From: Amycolatopsis sp. MtRt-6
GTDB lineage: Bacteria > Actinomycetota > Actinomycetes > Mycobacteriales > Pseudonocardiaceae
Direction of reading: 5' to 3'
Length of the DNA stretch: 64,000 nucleotides
NCBI RefSeq assembly: GCF_017308975.1
Contig: NZ_JADWPD010000039.1
Span: 1-64,000, forward strand
Shown here: in pieces, positions 1-9,042 of the stretch
Layout: each line of letters opens with the position of its first letter
How positions within the stretch are numbered: the stretch's first letter is position 1
Translations under genes and position numbers: made by a program
The notes under the pieces: model-generated
What the model was told of the DNA's origin: nothing
The model's database searches: none
What the model saw: the letters and a program-made list of their open reading frames with translations, nothing else

Positions 1-60
1 GCCGCGACGGGCCACCGCGACGACATCGTCACGGAACTCACGGGGGTAGGGCTTGGGCAC
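1..60 (-). CDS. IS3-family transposase OrfA, N-terminal fragment (partial)
   Basis: The GTG at 60-58 opens the peptide VPKPYPREFRDDVVAVARRG. This is the characteristic start of the helix-turn-helix OrfA of IS3 transposases, which binds the element's ends; OrfAB made by frameshifting carries out the cut and paste. Only 20 residues are inside the window, so nothing can be said about the catalytic part. A purine-rich GGAAGGA sequence precedes the start at normal spacing. Confidence 0.7.
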   Translation of the reverse strand, partial: MPKPYPREFRDDVVAVARRG

Positions 61-107
61 GGTGACATCCTTCCAGGCGAGGCCGAAGCCTCACAGATGA
101 GGTGTCA
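1..107 (-). mobile_element. End of an IS3-family insertion sequence, cut by the window edge
   Basis: The minus strand starts an IS3-type OrfA in this segment. Just outside it, the end reads TGACACCTCATCTGTGAGGC inward from position 107, which looks like the terminal inverted repeat of actinobacterial IS3 elements (5'-TG start). The rest of the element lies left of the window, so its completeness and target duplication cannot be judged. The exact outer boundary, 107 or 108, is uncertain. Confidence 0.65.
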
Positions 108-951
108 ACCAGACCCTGGGCAGACCCATGACCGAAGTGTTCAACGTCGAAGTAATCCAGCAACAAGTTGAGCCTGGGATTGTGGCGCCGGCCGCTGGCC
201 GCTGGCTTTCGGTGGGCAAACGGCGCAGGGGGCAATTTCGCCCAGGCCGTGTCGCGTCCGGCCTGCGTTGCTGCCAGGCTTTGCCGCGGGACCGCAGCTC
301 TGGAGTCATCGGGGCGGGCCAAGGGGCGGATACTGCTGCAACTCGAGCGTGCTGCTCGATGTTGCTGGGTATCATGGGCGGCGTCGCCGAACGGAACGGC
401 AAGGTTGCTGCGCCGATAGCCCGGGGCGGTCGCCGCCACGAGTTGCCCGGCAGTGCGAGGCCGCTCGGCATGGTGCGTCAGCACCCAACAGATCACATCC
501 TCCTGGCTTGGCGTGAGGTAGAGCTGGGTCGTGGTGAGCAGCGCGTATCTGAGCACGACTGGGCGTCGGTGAGCGGCAACTTGGGCTCCTCGGCCATCCG
601 ATAGGCGGCCGTTTGCTGAAATGCATGTATCGTCGCTGTGCTGCCCGATGCGCCTACAGCAGCGACTCGCTACGGTTTAGCGTCTCGATGCGGCTGCCGA
701 GCGACGAAGGGCGCGGTGGATCCCCTCGACCGTGTCACCGCGGAACCCATTGCAGTGGTCGTCAGCGTCCGCCTGGTCTCCGCGGCCCGAACAACAGGCG
801 CTGTTGACCGTCGAGGTCAGCCGGCGGCTCGATGGCCGGGTGGCACGAGCGAGGTACCGCTGGAGCGGGCGAATGCTGCGGTCGGAGGTGCTCCAGGCGA
901 TCGATAACTGATAGTACCGGATCGGTAACGCCATGTGTTGTTGTCCTAGTG
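108..951. other. 844 bp without a recognisable gene
   Basis: Both strands hold open frames here, as expected from the GC content, but none has a family motif, a convincing ribosome site or actinobacterial codon bias throughout. The position between an IS end and the 3' end of the GTPase gene suggests degraded or intergenic DNA. I see no tRNA, repeat array or terminator in it. Confidence 0.5.
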
Positions 952-2943
952 TCACCGCGGCGGCCGGTGGCGGCCGGTGCGCACGTGTGCGTCGGGCGTC
1001 GCGGCGTGCCGGCCGTACTCCGCTGCGGAGTTGTCGGAGGCGAGCGTGCCCGTCGCCACGGCTGGCAAGACGGACGTTGCCACCTGGCTGGATTCGTCGT
1101 GATGGTCGAAGACCGAGCCGGCGAGCGCCGGGATCTGATCGGTCCTTCCGTCATCGGTCCGCCACGGCGCCGGCGACCACGATTTGACCAAGGGGGGTGA
1201 AGGTGGGAAGCCGGGTTGCCGCGGGTGTGGGGTAGTCGGGAGCGCGTGGTCCACCAACTCTTTGAGCGCGCCGAGCGCCGAAGCGCGATCGCGGACGTCG
1301 CACCGGAGGATCGGTGCGGAAACCTCCAGAGCGGTGCGAATCTCCTCGACGGAATGGGGGGTTGTCCCGTCGACGTCGTGCACGGCCACGACGTACGGCA
1401 CTTCGCGCTCCTCGAGCCGGTCGATCAGCGGGAAGCAGTCTGCCAGGGCACGGGTGTCGACCACGAGTACGGTACCGAGTGTCCCTGGGAGGTGGGAGAT
1501 AGCCGGAGTCGGTGACTCCAGCACGGCGAGTGTAAGGCCGTGGTGCATTTCAACCCTCCCCACCTTCGATGCGAGACCGCCCGGGAACGAGACCTCCGTC
1601 CGGGTGCCCGGGTCGGACACCGCACTCGCGAAGGTGCTCTTGCCGGAACCCCGTCCACCAGCGACGGTGACGCTATCGAAAGCAACCTCGAACCACCCAC
1701 TGGCTTCAGTGTCCGCCGGAGTGACGCCGAATTGCTGGACGTACGCCTCCACTTCGCCGTCCGGGGTGGCGATGCGCATCCGGCGAAAGGGCGTGGTCTT
1801 GTCCGGGGGACTACTGAGGACCGGGGGGATTGGCGATCGTACGGCGAGCACTGCGTCTGACCAGGGCGACTCGAAGAGCATCGTCCGCGAGCCAGCGGCA
1901 AGTTCCCGGACGTCAGAGACCGTTCTCCCGACCCACGGAGCGCCGGCTTCGTCGCGTGACATGTAGCCGGTGCCCAGCGCGGCTTGTGCCCGAAGGCGGG
2001 CGTTCGGGTCGGCTGTGCGCCGGTTCCGCTCGACGAGCGCGATCAGCAGTTGCTCTACCAGGCTCATCACCGCCAACTCCGGGTAGCGGCAGACCAAGAG
2101 GACACCGTCGCCGTCAAAAGTCCGTTCGATCGCTTCCTGCGGCACCTGGGTGCGCGAGCCCACCCGCTCGAGCATCTCCAGGAGGATGTCCCGGTGCGAG
2201 ACCGGCGAAGCGCGGTGCGCGGCGGCCCCGACCAAATCGATGCGGACGACAGTACGGCTGCCGACCATTTCGGCCAGCCGTGACGACGGGGAAACGATGA
2301 TCTTCTCCTGCTCGGTGCGGCTTCGCAGACGGTCGAAGATCTGCGACTGGGCGGCGAGCACCTCCTGAGGCTCGATGCCGAGGATGTTGCCGGCATCGGT
2401 GCAGGTGAGACCCAGGGCGACCCGGAAGAGCAGCACGGCGCGATCCCGCTCGGGCAGGGTCCACGCCAGGGCGGCGAAGCGGTCAGGCGGTGCGAGGTCG
2501 GGATCGCTGGTGCTCAACCGGCCCACGGCTGCGGACGCGTGGTTCCACGTCCAGCGGAGGAGTGCCCTGCCGTCACCGGGGTGATTCGGCAGGTACTCGA
2601 GCACGTCCGTCAGGACCTGCTGCGCGATGTCATCGGCTCGGCTCGTGCTACCCAGCCCAGCCCGGCAGTACCTCGTCATCGGTGCGACAAGGTGGTTGAG
2701 CAGCTCATGGGAGCGTTCGACGTCTCGTTCGCTAGAGGATTCGAAGACGTCATCGAGATCGAGAAGCGGTGATCCAGCAGACTCGGCGGCGTCTTCCGGC
2801 TGATCGGCTTTGGCGACGAGGGCTTCGGCATGCGCAAGCTCCGTACGCTGTCGGAGACGGCGGGCTCCCGGTGTCCCGAGGGAAGACTTCTCGAGCAAAT
2901 TGTCGACAGTCTCCAGGGCCCGCAGGTCCTCGAAGTGGGTCAT
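952..2943 (-). CDS. Sigma-like / cyclase-like / CvnD-like GTPase fusion protein
   Basis: A 663-residue cytoplasmic protein of unusual build. Residues about 78-142 resemble sigma-70 region 2 and 157-207 resemble region 4 (DRAVLLFRVALGLT, then a helix-turn-helix). Residues 230-375 look like a degenerate class III nucleotide cyclase or GGDEF-like fold (RTVVRIDLVG, FDGDGVLL, RAQAALGTG). Residues 417-568 match the Roc/CvnD GTPases of conservons, with P-loop GGRGSGKST and the VLVVDTRALADCF and VPYVVAVHDVDG stretches. The usual N-K-x-D motif reads AVHDVD, so guanine specificity may be weakened. The C-terminal 95 residues are low complexity. The ATG overlaps the stop of the upstream sigma-like gene (ATGA), so the two are translationally coupled. 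The function is unknown; I infer a signal-responsive transcription regulator. Confidence 0.7.
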   Translation of the reverse strand: MTHFEDLRALETVDNLLEKSSLGTPGARRLRQRTELAHAEALVAKADQPEDAAESAGSPLLDLDDVFESSSERDVERSHELLNHLVAPMTRYCRAGLGSTSRADDIAQQVLTDVLEYLPNHPGDGRALLRWTWNHASAAVGRLSTSDPDLAPPDRFAALAWTLPERDRAVLLFRVALGLTCTDAGNILGIEPQEVLAAQSQIFDRLRSRTEQEKIIVSPSSRLAEMVGSRTVVRIDLVGAAAHRASPVSHRDILLEMLERVGSRTQVPQEAIERTFDGDGVLLVCRYPELAVMSLVEQLLIALVERNRRTADPNARLRAQAALGTGYMSRDEAGAPWVGRTVSDVRELAAGSRTMLFESPWSDAVLAVRSPIPPVLSSPPDKTTPFRRMRIATPDGEVEAYVQQFGVTPADTEASGWFEVAFDSVTVAGGRGSGKSTFASAVSDPGTRTEVSFPGGLASKVGRVEMHHGLTLAVLESPTPAISHLPGTLGTVLVVDTRALADCFPLIDRLEEREVPYVVAVHDVDGTTPHSVEEIRTALEVSAPILRCDVRDRASALGALKELVDHALPTTPHPRQPGFPPSPPLVKSWSPAPWRTDDGRTDQIPALAGSVFDHHDESSQVATSVLPAVATGTLASDNSAAEYGRHAATPDAHVRTGRHRPPR

Positions 2944-3743
2944 TTTCCCGCTCCTCCCTGGCGCTTGCGATGACGATGGAGGAGTTGCTTCACCATTCCG
3001 ACAGTGACCTTGCTGCCTACCTCAGCACTGATCAACTCAGCGATCTCGTCGAGCTTGTACCCGAACGCCGACGCGACGACGGCGATCTGAGTCCGGCGGT
3101 CGGGCAAGTTTCTGATTGCTTCGTCGATCGTCGACCGGAGCAGCCACATGTCCTCGGGTGACTGAATGATCGTGTCAGGCGTTCGGCCGACGGCTGCTTC
3201 TCGCCTCTCGGCAGCCTTCGTGTTGTGCTCCTTCAGCCACGCTCGGTAAACGTTCGGGAAAGCCAGTATGCACGTGCCGATGAAGTACGTGTTCAAGTTC
3301 GCGCCGCCGTCCACAGCCCAGCCCTGCCCGGCCATCTGGTTGGCCTTGAAGGTGCGGAGTGCGCTGGTGACGGTGTCGTTCGCCAGGTCGACGTGGTCAT
3401 CGCGGCCCCACCAGTTCGGCATCGGGCCGAGTGCCCGGCCCTTCTCCCGGCAGCGAGCGAAGATTTCGCCGGAACCCATCCACGCCTTCATGACGGTGAC
3501 GCCGTAACTGGCCAGCTGGGTCGCAACGTGTTCCCAGCTCGGGCCGGAGAAGTTCGCCGCCGCAAGGTGGTCGAGAAGCTTTTGATCATTGCGTCGCCGT
3601 TCCCGAGACTCTGCCTCCGCTTGGTGGGCTGCATCCTCGGCCGCAAGTGCGACCGATTCGCCGTCGTCGGGGGATGTTGTAGGTGTGAAATCGCGGTCGG
3701 CGCGACGGCGTATGCCATCGTCGCGCTTCCCGCCGTACTGCAT
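2940..3743 (-). CDS. RNA polymerase sigma-70-like protein
   Basis: A 267-residue protein with a charged N terminus rich in Glu, Arg and Ala. A region-2-like part (DLANDTVTSALRTFKANQ, then LNTYFIGTCILAFPNVYRAW) is followed by a region-4-like end (IRNLPDRRTQIAVVASAFG, then DEIAELISAEVGSKVTVGMV). Sigma factors of this kind direct RNA polymerase to a few promoters. The frame is open further upstream, but the ATG at 3743 has AAGGCAGGA just before it, while the earlier ATG at 3785 lacks a ribosome site. The stop overlaps the start of the fusion gene, so the pair forms one unit. No anti-sigma gene is adjacent. Confidence 0.7.
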   Translation of the reverse strand: MQYGGKRDDGIRRRADRDFTPTTSPDDGESVALAAEDAAHQAEAESRERRRNDQKLLDHLAAANFSGPSWEHVATQLASYGVTVMKAWMGSGEIFARCREKGRALGPMPNWWGRDDHVDLANDTVTSALRTFKANQMAGQGWAVDGGANLNTYFIGTCILAFPNVYRAWLKEHNTKAAERREAAVGRTPDTIIQSPEDMWLLRSTIDEAIRNLPDRRTQIAVVASAFGYKLDEIAELISAEVGSKVTVGMVKQLLHRHRKRQGGAGK

Positions 3744-3967
3744 CGTTCCTGCCTTCCCGAACCTTCGAGGGGCTTCGTGGTGCATGCCGGACCGCCGCCG
3801 ACTTTGCTCGTCGACCTCCGTCCTAGGTGGGGTGATGCAGGGCGGGTTACGGCGCTGTCCGAAATTGATTGAGCGAAGCCCGCAGTGCAGCGGGCGTAAC
3901 TTCGCCCGCTGCCGTGGCCTAGTACTCCGGGCACAACACCCCGACCCGCCCACCATGGAGAACAACG

Positions 3968-4159
3968 ATGGCCAAACCTCCCTCGCCCCCGCCGCTACTC
4001 AGCGTTCGCACGGCGGTGATCCTGCTGCTCGGCGTCGTATTCGGCGCCGTCGTCGGCGGTCTCACCTACCTCGCAGGCAGCAACGTGCCCGCCGCCCTGC
4101 TGGCCGGCATGATGAGTGCTGGCGGGGTGATCGTCTTTCTGCACAAAGAGATTCGTTGA
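3968..4159 (+). CDS. Small two-helix membrane protein
   Basis: A 63-residue protein with two predicted membrane helices, at residues about 13-35 and 41-58, and a short charged tail (HKEIR). GGAGAA lies 6 nt before the ATG. It is divergent from the sigma-like gene, so the 3744-3967 gap should hold promoters for both. A strong hairpin follows the stop, so it is probably a single-gene unit. I recognise no family function. Confidence 0.7.
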   Translation: MAKPPSPPPLLSVRTAVILLLGVVFGAVVGGLTYLAGSNVPAALLAGMMSAGGVIVFLHKEIR

Positions 4160-4163
4160 CAGT

Positions 4164-4200
4164 TCCCGCCGAGTCGGCCTGCGGTGCCGGCTCGGCGGGA
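4164..4200 (+). terminator. Strong hairpin terminator after the small membrane gene
   Basis: The arms TCCCGCCGAGTCGGC and GCCGGCTCGGCGGGA pair almost perfectly around a short GC-rich loop. No long T tract follows, which is common in high-GC actinobacteria. It starts a few bases after the stop codon and separates this gene from the defence pair. Confidence 0.75.
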
Positions 4201-4444
4201 TCCAGCTGCTACCCAGCACAAAGACGATGGCCGGGAGACCGTTGTTACAGTCGTGGGATTCGGCAGGCCTCGCTCCAGTCGCGGGCCGCAGGTCGCCGCG
4301 GTGCCGGACGTACCGGTTACTAACGATTTGGGAGCGGCAGTCCCGCGCACGTATACGTCTGGTGCCACGACGCGATAAGTGCATCGTTGGCTTGGTTGGA
4401 TCACTTGGGTCGAATCGAGCGCTCTACATGCCGGAGGACAACGG

Positions 4445-6301
4445 GTGAAAGTTAGACGGGTGTCGATCAGCAACTTCCGCGGCGTGCGGTCGGGCAGCGT
4501 TTTACTGGACTCGCACAGCCTGCTCGTCGGCGGGAACGCCGTCGGGAAGTCCACGATATGCGAAGCCCTCGATCTCGTGCTGGGATTGGAGCGGCTGTAC
4601 CGCCGACCGGTTATCGACGAGTACGACTTCCACCAGGCGAAATATCGAGGCAGCGACACCACCTCGACGGAAGATTCGTCACCTCCTGAGATTCGCATCG
4701 AGGTGGTCCTCACGGAGTTGTCGCAAGAAGCCCTCCGCCGCTTTCGCGGGCACCTCCGGCCGTGGTCGAGGGACAGCGGCGACTTCGCGTCACCGGTCTC
4801 CGATGACGCGGTCGAACTCGTCAATGGGGAGTGGTGCTTGCCGGTGGTGTTCCGAGGCCGGTTCAACGCCACGGAGGACGACTTCGAGGGCGACACGTTC
4901 TTCGCGCACCCGCAACGGCCCGACGGCGACTACGACGAGGACGCCCTCGGTGGCGAACTCACGGCGTTTCGCCGAGATGACAAAAGATTCTGCGGATTCT
5001 TGTATCTTCGGCCGAACCGAACGGGAAACCGCGCACTGAGCTTCGGTCGAGGCTCGCTGATTGACACCATCGTCCGGCTGGAGTCGGATCGGACCGGATC
5101 GCTGTGGACCAACGCGCTCGACGCACTCAGCGGGATCGACCTGGCTGAGACGACAGCAGGGTTCGCGGAGATCCGCGGAGAGGTGCTGTCCCGCATCCGG
5201 AAGTTCCTGGCGATGCCCGAGGAAGACACCGCGGTCGGCGTGCGACCGTCGGATCTGACCCGGGAACACCTGCGCGAAGTGCTGCGCATGTTCATCGCCA
5301 TCCAGCCCGGTACCTACCCAGTACCGTTCAACCGACTCTCCACCGGGGCGCTCAACGTTCTGGTATTCGCGCTCCTGACCTACATTGCCGACATCCGCGG
5401 TCCCGGCTCGGTCATCTTCGCCATGGAAGAGCCCGAAATCGCTCTGCCTCCGCACACCCAGCGACGTCTCGTGGACTTCGTGACCGAAACCATGGGGCAA
5501 GCCATCGTCACTTCGCACTCGCCCTACGTGATCGAACGGTTCGACCCGAGCCGAATCGTAGTCCTCAAGCGCGACGAGACCGGGGCGCTCACCAGCGGCA
5601 GGATCGATCTCGGCGAAGACGTCAAACCGAAGAAGTATCGGGAGCAGCGCCGCCAGTTCGCCGAAGCCGTGCTCGGCCGTGCCGTGCTCGTCGTCGAGGG
5701 AGCTACCGAAGTCGCGACCTACCTGGCGGTGGCTGACGCCCTCGCCGCCGACCCAGCCACGCCGTATCAACACCCCGACGTCGCGGGCCTGAGCCTATTC
5801 GACGCCGGTGGCGATGCCCGCGTCCCGCTATACGGACCAGTCTTCGCCGCGCTGGGCAAGTCCGTGTTCGGGGCGCACGACACCCCCAACACGCCGCTCA
5901 CCCCGGAACAGTTGACGAAGGCCCAATCGTTCGCGATCCACCTCGACATCGGCTTTCCCAGCATCGAGGACCTCCTCGTCGCCCAGATCCCTCCCGCCGT
6001 GCAGCGCAAGTTCCTCACCACGGTCGCGACCCGCTCCGACTACCCACAGCAATGCGGACACCTCCCCGACCCGGCGACCGACGAACAAGTGACCACCCTG
6101 ACGCGCCACGTCATGAAGAACCGCAAGGGCCCCGAATCGTTCGCGCCACTGCTCATCGCCGAATGCAGTCCCAATGAACTGCCCCGCACCTTGGTCGATC
6201 TGCTGCTCGACATTCACAAGCACCTGTCAACAGCCCCGCTCGACACCGATGGGACCCCGACCACCGATATCCAGAGCACCGACGAGCCCAGGCCGACGTG
6301 A
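4445..6301 (+). CDS. gajA: Gabija-like OLD-family ATPase/TOPRIM nuclease
   Basis: A 618-residue protein. The N-terminal ABC/SMC-like ATPase has P-loop GGNAVGKST (about residue 29), Walker B VIFAMEEPEIAL (about 325) and the switch-like TSHSPYVIERF. A TOPRIM nuclease domain follows, with VVEGATE (about 415) and FDAGGDAR (about 451). Class 2 OLD nucleases of this layout followed by a UvrD-like helicase define the Gabija anti-phage system, in which GajA cuts DNA when nucleotides are depleted. The start is GTG 4445, with GGAGGA 6 nt upstream; the frame is open further upstream but lacks a ribosome site. The length is close to the known GajA (about 580). It overlaps the helicase gene. Confidence 0.75.
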   Translation: MKVRRVSISNFRGVRSGSVLLDSHSLLVGGNAVGKSTICEALDLVLGLERLYRRPVIDEYDFHQAKYRGSDTTSTEDSSPPEIRIEVVLTELSQEALRRFRGHLRPWSRDSGDFASPVSDDAVELVNGEWCLPVVFRGRFNATEDDFEGDTFFAHPQRPDGDYDEDALGGELTAFRRDDKRFCGFLYLRPNRTGNRALSFGRGSLIDTIVRLESDRTGSLWTNALDALSGIDLAETTAGFAEIRGEVLSRIRKFLAMPEEDTAVGVRPSDLTREHLREVLRMFIAIQPGTYPVPFNRLSTGALNVLVFALLTYIADIRGPGSVIFAMEEPEIALPPHTQRRLVDFVTETMGQAIVTSHSPYVIERFDPSRIVVLKRDETGALTSGRIDLGEDVKPKKYREQRRQFAEAVLGRAVLVVEGATEVATYLAVADALAADPATPYQHPDVAGLSLFDAGGDARVPLYGPVFAALGKSVFGAHDTPNTPLTPEQLTKAQSFAIHLDIGFPSIEDLLVAQIPPAVQRKFLTTVATRSDYPQQCGHLPDPATDEQVTTLTRHVMKNRKGPESFAPLLIAECSPNELPRTLVDLLLDIHKHLSTAPLDTDGTPTTDIQSTDEPRPT

Positions 6302-8019
6302 TGGAACTCGATGACACCCGCGTCGCGATCCTCGACGCCTCCGGACACCTTCTCATCCAAGGAGGGCCGGGCAGCGGCAAAACCACCATTGCGTTGCTGA
6401 AGGCCGCACGCATCCTCGCCACGTTGGAGTCGGAACAGCGGGTTCTATTCTTGTCCTTCTCCCGCGCCGCCGTCCGGCAGATCGGCGACCGCGTCGCAGA
6501 GCACCTGCCCCGCGCCACCCGTGATCACCTGGAAGTCCGTACGTTCCACGCTTTTTTCCTCGACTTCGTCCGCGCCCACGGGCCACTGCTCACCGGCACA
6601 CCGGCGGTGTTCCTGCCACCCGACGCCGAGAACCAGCACAAAGCCGACCACAACGGCGACTGGGAGGCCGAAACTGAGTGCCTCGCTCGTCGCGGCATCT
6701 ACGTCTTCGACCAGCTCGCCGCGACCGCCGCCACGGTGCTCGAACGCAGTCCGGCCCTCCGGCACCTCTACAGCGACCGCTATCCGCTCATCATCGTCGA
6801 CGAGTTCCAGGACACCAACGTCGACCAATGGCGCGTCATCCAAGCACTGGCCGAGAACTCGACCGTCATCTGCCTCGCGGATCCCGACCAGCGCATCTAC
6901 GAGGGGTTCGTCAAAGGAGTCGACGAAGAACGGCTGCAGCACGCCATCAAAACCCTGACGCCGACACCGTTCGACCTCACCGGAGACAACCACCGCAGCG
7001 CCGGCAACGGCATCCTCGACTACGCGAACGCCGTCATGCGCAACGAACCCGCTCTACCGCCACCAGCGATCCAGTATGTCTACTACAGCTACCCCTACTC
7101 ACCGGAGCAGGTCACTCACTACGCAGTTCTCCAGCTCCAGAACCAACTTTCCACGCAACTGGGCCGGCAACCCACCATCGCCGTCCTCGCTCCGTCCAGT
7201 GCCTTCGTCGCCCGCATCTCGGAGGCGATAGCCACCGACCAGACACTCAACGGAAAGACGTTGCCGGCTGCCGACCACGAACTCGTCTGGGACCCAGGCC
7301 TGTCAGCCGCCGCTGGTTACGTTGTCGCCAGCATCCTCGAATGGCCTGCACTACCTCGCATCGAGGCGATCACCGCGACACTTCGGAGCGTCGCGGACTT
7401 CTACCGCGTCAAGTTCGCCGGCAAGCCAGCCGAATCCACACGATCGACCATTGCGGCGACCGAGCGGGCGATCACCACATTCGCCACCGGCAAGACCCTG
7501 CGCACCAAGACCGGCAAGACGATCGTCGATGCGTACGACGCCGGGCTGCAACTCACGGGCAACCCGGTTACGGACTGGCAGCTCGCCCGCTCCCGATTGC
7601 GGGGGTCCAATGAGCTAACGGAGGTGTTCGGCAAAGCTAGGTTACTCCGTCTGCTCCACGCGACCGACAGCCTCGCTTGGGGACTCAACGACATCTGGGA
7701 CGGCGCAGGCGCCTACCCCGCCGCGGCGGACGCCGTACGCCGCATTCTTGCTGATGAACTCGTCGCTGGCCGCCCCGCGGAACCGCATCCCGTCACGCTT
7801 ATGAACATGCACAAGTCGAAAGGCAAAGAGTTCGACGCGGTCGTCATCGTCGAGGCGCAGCACAACGCCAAACTCCTCGACTCCGGATGGGACGCTAAAC
7901 GCGTCGTCCGACAACGCCGCGTGCTCCGCGTGGCCATCACCCGTGCCCGATACCGCGTGATCTTCGTGCGCCCGCGGAACGCGTTCCCGCTCGTGCGTGT
8001 AGATGTGCCGCGGAAGTGA
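6301..8019 (+). CDS. gajB: Gabija-like UvrD/Rep-family helicase
   Basis: A 572-residue superfamily 1 helicase. Motif I is GGPGSGKTTIAL (about residue 20), motif II IIVDEFQDT, motif III CLADPDQRIYEGF, motif IV region NHRSAGNGILDYAN, motif V MHKSKGKEFDAVVI and motif VI VLRVAITRARYRVIF. All catalytic motifs are intact. In Gabija, GajB senses DNA ends and stimulates GajA. The ATG at 6301 overlaps the gajA stop by one base; the GTG at 6298 is a possible alternative start. A hairpin follows. The pairing, order and overlap make a defence role likely, but homology to true Gabija rather than another OLD-UvrD pair is inferred. Confidence 0.75.
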   Translation: MELDDTRVAILDASGHLLIQGGPGSGKTTIALLKAARILATLESEQRVLFLSFSRAAVRQIGDRVAEHLPRATRDHLEVRTFHAFFLDFVRAHGPLLTGTPAVFLPPDAENQHKADHNGDWEAETECLARRGIYVFDQLAATAATVLERSPALRHLYSDRYPLIIVDEFQDTNVDQWRVIQALAENSTVICLADPDQRIYEGFVKGVDEERLQHAIKTLTPTPFDLTGDNHRSAGNGILDYANAVMRNEPALPPPAIQYVYYSYPYSPEQVTHYAVLQLQNQLSTQLGRQPTIAVLAPSSAFVARISEAIATDQTLNGKTLPAADHELVWDPGLSAAAGYVVASILEWPALPRIEAITATLRSVADFYRVKFAGKPAESTRSTIAATERAITTFATGKTLRTKTGKTIVDAYDAGLQLTGNPVTDWQLARSRLRGSNELTEVFGKARLLRLLHATDSLAWGLNDIWDGAGAYPAAADAVRRILADELVAGRPAEPHPVTLMNMHKSKGKEFDAVVIVEAQHNAKLLDSGWDAKRVVRQRRVLRVAITRARYRVIFVRPRNAFPLVRVDVPRK

Positions 8020-8022
8020 ATC

Positions 8023-8048
8023 CCGGGCGACGCGGGCGTTCCGCCCGG
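8023..8048 (+). terminator. Hairpin after the Gabija-like operon
   Basis: CCGGGCG and CGCCCGG form a 7-bp stem with a 12-nt loop, starting 4 nt after the helicase stop codon. There is no T tract. It is a plausible terminator for the two-gene unit. Confidence 0.5.
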
Positions 8049-8149
8049 TAAGTGTGGTTGCGGGCCACGCCGATGGGCGGGCACCGATGCGAGACTGAAG
8101 ACGGAGAGAGAGTATCCGCAGCGTTGCAGCGCAATCCCTTTTATTTACG

Positions 8150-8917
8150 TCATAGCGAGACGGTCGGCTGGCGGCCCTCGTCAGTGCGGACTGCAAGATA
8201 TCTTGTAGGCTGGTCGTGAGATCGGCATCTCGCTGCGATCCGAGGACGTCTTAGACCTTGCCTCCTTGGTATAGAGCGCGTGCTACGAACCGATGGCTCG
8301 AGCGTGGAGCTTGGCGCTGTCGAAGAACCCGGCCGGAGAGTGGTTCCACAGCCAGGGTGGTTGCGCTGGGTTTGATAGACCGGCTCGTCCAAGCTTCGGG
8401 CGAGGTTGCGCAACATCGTCTCGATCTTCGGCACCAGCAAGTAGACGCAGGCTTCGTCGTCCCCCGACCAGTAGCGCAACAGGCAGTCGGCCAGCACACG
8501 CGCGATCTCCGTGGAGATGGAGGGATTCTCGGCGGCGAAGAAGTCCTGGAGCTCTTCACGGCTGGGGCTGTGATTGGTCCCGATCTTGGCGAGTACCTGG
8601 GCGAAGATCGGGGCGGTGATCTCCATGTTGAAGGACTCGACGAAGGCAAGTCTCTGCAGCTTCCGCTCGTCGTCGTTCTGCGGCCGCCAGCGGGGGCAGC
8701 CCGTCGCCACCGAGCATGACCCGGGTAATCATGGAAAACACCGGGGCTTGTTGTTTGAGGTCCTTCACGCGTGCGCGGTTGCTGTCGGTGAGCCCGCTAG
8801 GCGGGGCGCCGGTACCTCCGTGAGAGAAACGCTGCAGGCAAACGCGCCAGTCGTCGTCGTCGGCGATGTGGTCCATCCACTGGAGCGATGGCTCACGGCC
8901 TGACTCCTAAGTGAAGT
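8150..8917 (-). pseudogene. Broken DUF4209-like gene
   Basis: The minus strand holds one protein split over two frames. The first part (MDHIADDDDW, LTDSNRARVKDLKQQAP, VFSMITRVMLGGDGLP) joins the second (RWRPQNDDERKLQRLAF, FNMEITAPIFAQVLAKIG, DDEACVYLLVPKIETMLRNL) if one frameshift near 8700 is allowed. The ACVYLLVPKIETMLR region resembles DUF4209, a family often found near defence genes. There is no start codon with a ribosome site, an in-frame stop lies just upstream, and the C terminus degenerates after YQTQRNHPG. It is read as a 5'-truncated, frameshifted remnant. Confidence 0.55.
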
Positions 8918-9042
8918 TCAGTTACTCATCCGGGTGATCTTGGCTTGCCCCGTGGCAGGGCAAGGTCGCGGGCCAGGAATGGCGCGAGCACCGGTTCGGA
9001 CGCTGGCCCGGATCTTGTCATCCAAGCGAAGGAGCTGGCGCT

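Noticed and set aside
128..604. Plus-strand open frame beside the IS end
   Set aside because: No motif, poor codon bias and low-complexity composition; treated as non-coding.
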